A stretch of 64,000 nucleotides of DNA from Nigrospora sphaerica. Taxonomy: Eukaryota; Ascomycota; Sordariomycetes; Amphisphaeriales; Apiosporaceae. Positions within the stretch are counted from its first letter, which is position 1; the number at the start of each line of letters is the position of its first letter. The notes below the pieces were generated by a model that was not told the DNA's origin, did no database searches, and saw nothing but the letters and a program-made list of their open reading frames with translations. This document shows positions 59,287-64,000 of the stretch, one piece after another. The stretch covers positions 1-64,000 of the forward strand of contig JAGVVL010000024.1 in the NCBI GenBank assembly GCA_018287875.1, written 5' to 3'. Made by a program: the position numbers and the translations under genes.

Positions 59287-60322
59287 GGAGATCAGTCATA
59301 GGGCGGCAGGACGCGGCGCGGCACGCCTCGCGCTGGTGCTTCAACGGATGGCCCCGCCCGCCTTCGGGCTCCGTCGTGGCCACGCCCCGGCTGGCGATAA
59401 TACACCCACCACCGGCCTACTGCTCGGTATGTCCCCCCGAGGCTTCGTTCTCGGCGGCTTCTCGCGTCCCCGGGGCCTCTTGCCCGCTTGGACGGGCAAT
59501 GCTGTCGTTCGGTCGGATAGGAACGGTACTACGTAACATGTGTGAAGACGGTTAGGCTACGGGCAGACACCGCGCCGGGCTGGTCTGGTGGGGAATCCCC
59601 TCTCTACTCGGGTTCCGGCAAGCGACGCAGAACGCCCACTAAGCGCTTTCTCTTCCACGCGACGCCTCGCTTCACAGAACCTAACTCACTGCCACTATCT
59701 GGTACAACGTCTGCCGGTCTCTAGGCAGAACCTCGCCAGTGCTAACCGTCGCTCGGGCGCCATGGGAGCGCTTGCGACTGGACAGAAACCGTCCCCCAAC
59801 CACGCCCACCAGAACGTCGACGCGCCGCCGCCTCCCCGGAGGGCTTCGAGGCATTCCGTCCTTCGCATAAGATCGCACCCCTGCCGCGCCGACACACGAG
59901 ACATCCGTATCACCCGGGGCCTTCATCATCCGTCGACGAACGTACTACCCGAGACGCCCCGTCTCTGTCGAGCCGTCTTCGATCGGCCTTGAAGCCTCTG
60001 TAGCGACCTTCTTTCGCCGTAGGCGACGGGGACCAAAGAGCAGGAGGGCCTAGGGTTTCGTCCTACGTCGAAACCCCGAACCACGAGAACGGATGGCGAC
60101 TAAGACGCCTTAACAACCGCGGCGCATCGATGAGGGGGGCATACAACCGATAGCCATCCCTTGTAGGCTGGTCGGGGCCAGAGAAAGCATCCAAATCTAG
60201 AGGTAGCACGGTTCTCGCAGCCATTCGGGTGTTCTTCGACATCGTTAAGGATGCGGTCATCGACGCGCCGGTATTCCACGGCCTAGTACTCCTGACCAAG
60301 CGCACCCTGGCTGCATCCCGCC

Positions 60323-60468
60323 CCTTCCGGGCCATACCGTCGTGTGCCGGCAGGAACACGGGACAGCGACCGGTTGTGGCATGTGTTCTTTCACGATGCC
60401 ATTACATTGTTGCATCACGCGACCACGAAGCTTCCTAAGCCAAGGCGTGCGTCCGCACCCTTACGTCG
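60323..60468 (+). other. ~145-bp segment present in T, absent from L and R
   Basis: L and R read directly from CTGCATCCCGCTCC to TCCTCCGGTGCACACGG; in T about 145 bp lie between the equivalent points. No terminal repeats were obvious, so it may be a deletion in the L/R ancestor rather than an insertion in T. Confidence 0.6.
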
Positions 60469-61251
60469 GGCCTCCTCCGGTGCACACGGATGATGGTCAT
60501 GGAATCGACTACAACCGCAACCACTGGCGTTACCATGGCTTTGTTAAAGCGGCTTCCGGAACTACCGGAGCCACCAGCCGCGATCACCGGCACACGATTG
60601 TTCGAGAACGAAATCGAAGGCAGTCTCGTATTAGGCGGCGTTCCCGTAGGAGTGCATCGCTCTTTCGATGGATAGGCCGGGCCGCATAGCTATGCTCGCG
60701 TAACTCCTCGGCGAGCCGCTGGCCGAGCCTGCGCACATATGCGGTGCTCCTCCGATACCTCCCATCGCACAACTCTCGGCCCCGTGCCGGATCTGGACCC
60801 GTTTGTTTCATTTTTCGGGGGCAGTGGATGGCATAGCCCGAACGACCGTGGTATAGCTCGGGCGTGTCTCAACATATGGGAACGCATGGAGAGAAGAAAA
60901 CGAGGTCTTATTCCGATCGGTTCCTAGGGGGCGTGTGGGGCACCTTCTTCGTCGCACACGTACAAGCCCGAGCGCATGCCCGAATTTATCGTGCGCTCGA
61001 GACTACCCGGGCAGGAGAATAAGAAGGGTGCCGAAAGACTAGACATGGTTGCGTGCCTCCTGTGTACTAGCCTGGTCCGTTAGAGAAGAAAGGCACGAGA
61101 CGGCTTGCCTTCGTCGACGCCCTGATGCTAGCAAAGCCCCGAACAGGAGAGGAGACGACGGTGCTGGGGCTCCTTGCAGGGCGTCTTCTAATGGCGCACC
61201 ATATCCCTTGCGGGGCTCCCGTACTTGGCGAGTGACTATCATGCCACCCCG

Positions 61252-62257
61252 ATGAAGTTCAAATTCCTTAGGAATAAGAGCAAGTTACTACTTTAACCCC
61301 ACCATCGTCCCCGCCACTCCCCGTATGCATTCGGCTAGTTTTTAGTGGCCATAGTCCTGGTCTCTACGGTGCTAGTAGCTGCGTATGTCCTTCCAGTCCG
61401 TACCCCGTTCCGAAGGAGCATTGTTATTAGCATAGGCCCGAACTCAGTTGAACGCCAGCCGCTACCTCTCCCCGACTCAGTGGAGGCCAGCGGCCCCCAA
61501 ACCATGATAGAGCTACTACGCAACGGCTCTCCTGACTTCCCCTTTGGATGCGCTGCGAGTTAACACCGGCTCTGGACCCATAGACCCGTCCCAAGTTCAG
61601 CGGTTCACCCCTGATGTTTCATCGGCCTCGTCGTACCGATCGTCCAATCGACTGCCGATGCCCTATATGCACCGCTTTCCCTCCAGTACGTGCAACCCGC
61701 CTCTGGTCTTGTGGATAGAAGCCTGGAGCACCAGCTGGTCAAGTGCTGCGCTTTGGGAACGTGGCGCGCACGGCCGGTTCGACAAGGGCCGGCGACCAAT
61801 CTGGTATATACCAGCAGCGGTCGTCTCGTTGGGGCGTGCCGCGCGGAAGGCGGCATTTGTTGTTCTCTATGGCATTGACATCAGCTGCTATAAGGCTTGG
61901 GTTATGCGTGCTATTAGAGGCCCGGTCTATAGGGCGTACGCGCTTCCAATTCCGTATTATTTATACTGTGATCCTGTCTACATCGAGATCGTGACGTCTG
62001 GTGGAACCCTCCCCACGAGACGCGGCAACCGCCATCACCTCTTGCGAATCGCATTTCGCATACTTTGTCGCCCAAATAATACAGCGAGTCATCCCGAAGA
62101 CGGTCTACTCATCGTCGAAATCCATTTTACAAAATCTTTACATGCGTACAAACGGCACGCACCGACGTGGCGATCCCTTCTTACGGGCCGTAAACCACGG
62201 TTCGCCCCTGTCTGCGATAAGGCCATGGCTTCTTCTTTGCGATCCCGTCCTTTATGA
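61252..62257 (+). pseudogene. type II membrane protein remnant, arm T
   Basis: Starts in parallel with the L and R copies but codon 15 is TAA (61,294-61,296) where L has CAA. The membrane segment follows (VLVSTVLVAAYVLP) and a C-run one base longer than in R shifts the frame near 61,540. The distal part is the longest of the three copies, open for 237 codons from 61,544 to 62,257, with aromatic-rich text such as PYYLYCDPVYIEIVTSG. Original protein perhaps about 330 residues. No catalytic motif identified. Confidence 0.35.
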
Positions 62258-64000
62258 CGTATGGGGCGAGGATCCCCATCTTTGGGTACTGTGAATTGAT
62301 GTCCTAACAGGCCAGGGCGAGGGGGATAGAAAGCAACTAAGAGTAAGTTAGCTTAGCCTTAGTGCCAAGGCCGGGGGCGACAGCGACGACCAGCCCGGAC
62401 GTAAGACTGTTCGGGTGCCCAATACACCTGCCCCTTACCCCTAGCCTGCCGCCGTCTTCCATCGACCTAATCAGAAGCGGGCGGCATCGCCTACTCCGTG
62501 GCGAAAATCCATTTTCTTTCTCACGCAGGCGCGATATCCAGAATGAATAGTCGGCCTTGTGCCTCCGCCTATTGGTTACCTGCTGCTGGGGAAAACAGCG
62601 GAGACTCGCGGTCGGCGTCTTCCCGGATGCCTGCGCCCGCGCCAGGGGCATCGAGTGATTCGTGGGAAGGGAACCATGAGAACAGATTCAGGCCACATCG
62701 GCTTCGCATGTGGCCCGGACGACAGGGGCTTCTCTCTTGGCCCTCCGAGAAGATTTAACGGTTTCCCCAGGCTAGACTGGCCAAATATCTTGCGGCCCAG
62801 CACATGTTTTGCCACGCGCTCGACATAGCAGGCTCTGCTTCCCCGCATCTTTCTTTGCCTGTCTGCACTCCTGAAGTGGACGCCATCCCTCCACCGGGTC
62901 GCAACGATCCCAATGGCAATGTTTGTTTGCAACGCGTGAACCCTTACTACAAGCTTTGATTAGTTTCTCGGGACGCAAGCGCAGGCAGCTGGACGGCCTG
63001 TCTTGTCCCCAGGCCTTTCGGCAAATCAAAGACGGCGACGACGAGCCCGGAACAAGACCAGCCGGGGTGCCCAGCGCATCCGTCTATCATTCATAGCCTA
63101 CCGCGACCCTCGCTGAACACAACTGGAATCGAACTGCTTCGCGTACCCCGTGGCGAAATGTTCATTAGCCAACACAAATATGACCTCTAAGGGTGAATGG
63201 TCTTCTTCTCTATACACCTACCTATTGGCCATCTATCGCTAGGGGGAACAGCGGGGGCCTGTGGTTGGTATATCCACGGGTGTCTGCGCCCGCGCCAGGG
63301 GCATCGAGCGATGCGTGGGAAAGGACTAACGAGGACGGGATTCCACCCCGTCTACTTTCATATGAACCTCAGAGGTATGGAGGAGGAGGAAAATGGCATG
63401 ATTTTGCCGCCATAGATGGACCGGATGCCTTGCCGCACAAAATGCGTCGCCATGCCCTCAACGTATTGCGCTTGAGTTGCTTGTGTTTTGCTTTGCCCGC
63501 CTGCGCTCCTGGAGCATACGCCGTCCCTCCCTGGACAGGCCGAAGATCCAGCACCCTACACTTATTACCTACAGCCACCCTAGGACGGGTTGTGATGAGT
63601 TCGGTGGCAACCCCTGTGTTGCATACACGAGCCCTCGCCAAGAATTTCCATTTTGTGTTCTCTTCCCACGACGCAAGTGCGGGTAGCCAGACGATCTGTC
63701 TTGCGTGAACGGCCGTCCTGGCCAAGGACCACCGGACAACACAGGCCCCTTCCGGCACCGGCTGTCCGGGCCCTTGTCCTATAAACCAATCGCGGAGCAA
63801 GCCCAAGGGGCCTCTGCCTGCCGGCCCAAAGGTGGCCCCTCAACAACGGCAACGTGGCCTACCGGCACCATGCGAGAGAGCTTCAGGGGCCCCTTTCTCA
63901 ACGGCATGCTTTTGAGCACGGAGGCCGGCTCCTTCTTGTGACTATTCGCCATTGTTGTAGTCATAGGACGCACAGATGCTCCGCCCCCCGGTCCCATAAC

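Larger units (their letters stand above)
52020..64000 (+). repeat. Repeat arm T (right arm of palindrome 2, truncated by window end)
   Basis: Same orientation as L, inverted relative to R. Landmarks recur in the same order as in L: the AATAGTC..GGTACAGG block (53,080 vs 1,285), the eroded zinc cluster (55.1 vs 3.3 kb), the 17-bp tandem array (59.2 vs 7.6 kb) and the membrane-protein frame (61.3 vs 9.5 kb). It is clearly more diverged from L and R than they are from each other and differs by several 50-170 bp indels. Its pairing with R extends back through 52.8-52.0 kb into S2. Confidence 0.9.

Noticed and set aside
1060..64000. LTR retrotransposon, LINE or DNA transposon as the identity of the arms
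   Set aside because: No reverse transcriptase, integrase, RNase H or transposase motif and no terminal direct repeats were seen in any of the three copies.
1..64000. tRNA genes
   Set aside because: Candidate GGTTCGA sites (for example near 29,030, 49,480 and 50,396) lack a proper B box continuation and a foldable cloverleaf around them.

Overview
The window looks like nuclear DNA of a filamentous ascomycete (Pezizomycotina). Three things point there: fungal-type Zn(II)2Cys6 regulators with short GT-AG introns, the 3' part of a fungal delta-9 acyl-CoA desaturase carrying a C-terminal cytochrome b5 domain, and the absence of bacterial operon or Shine-Dalgarno organisation. Most long open frames here are by-products of GC-rich repeat DNA, so only a minority are called.

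The layout is dominated by three related copies of one large, GC-rich and CpG-rich repeat in alternating orientation. Arm L (about 1,060-16,323, +) is followed by a 13.4-kb spacer S1 (16,324-29,714). Arm R (29,715 to about 44,985, -) is a near-identical inverted copy of L. Then comes a second spacer S2 (about 45.0-52.8 kb), itself a dyad of short repeats, and arm T (about 52.0 kb to the window end, +), a more diverged copy that pairs with R. There are thus two palindromes sharing the R arm, centred near 23.0 kb and 48.9 kb. T runs off the window at the point matching L ~12,370.

S1 has ordinary fungal composition. It holds two Zn2Cys6 regulators facing different ways (16,650-18,797 + and 23,521-25,590 -), a spliced unidentified gene at 27.4-28.5 kb (+), and pieces of further unidentified genes near 29 kb. 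The arms contain decayed gene remnants: two eroded zinc clusters, a type II membrane protein, a conserved fungal hypothetical protein (intact in L, frameshifted in R) and a 56-residue frame present in both L and R. S2 carries repeat-associated frames, pyrimidine-rich tracts, a 21-bp minisatellite, a GAA microsatellite and a central gene-like core at 49.3-50.0 kb.

Many frames are broken by one-base differences in homopolymers, including in the desaturase. Frameshifts here may therefore be uncorrected long-read errors as well as true decay. Identity levels are by-eye estimates; no alignment was computed.
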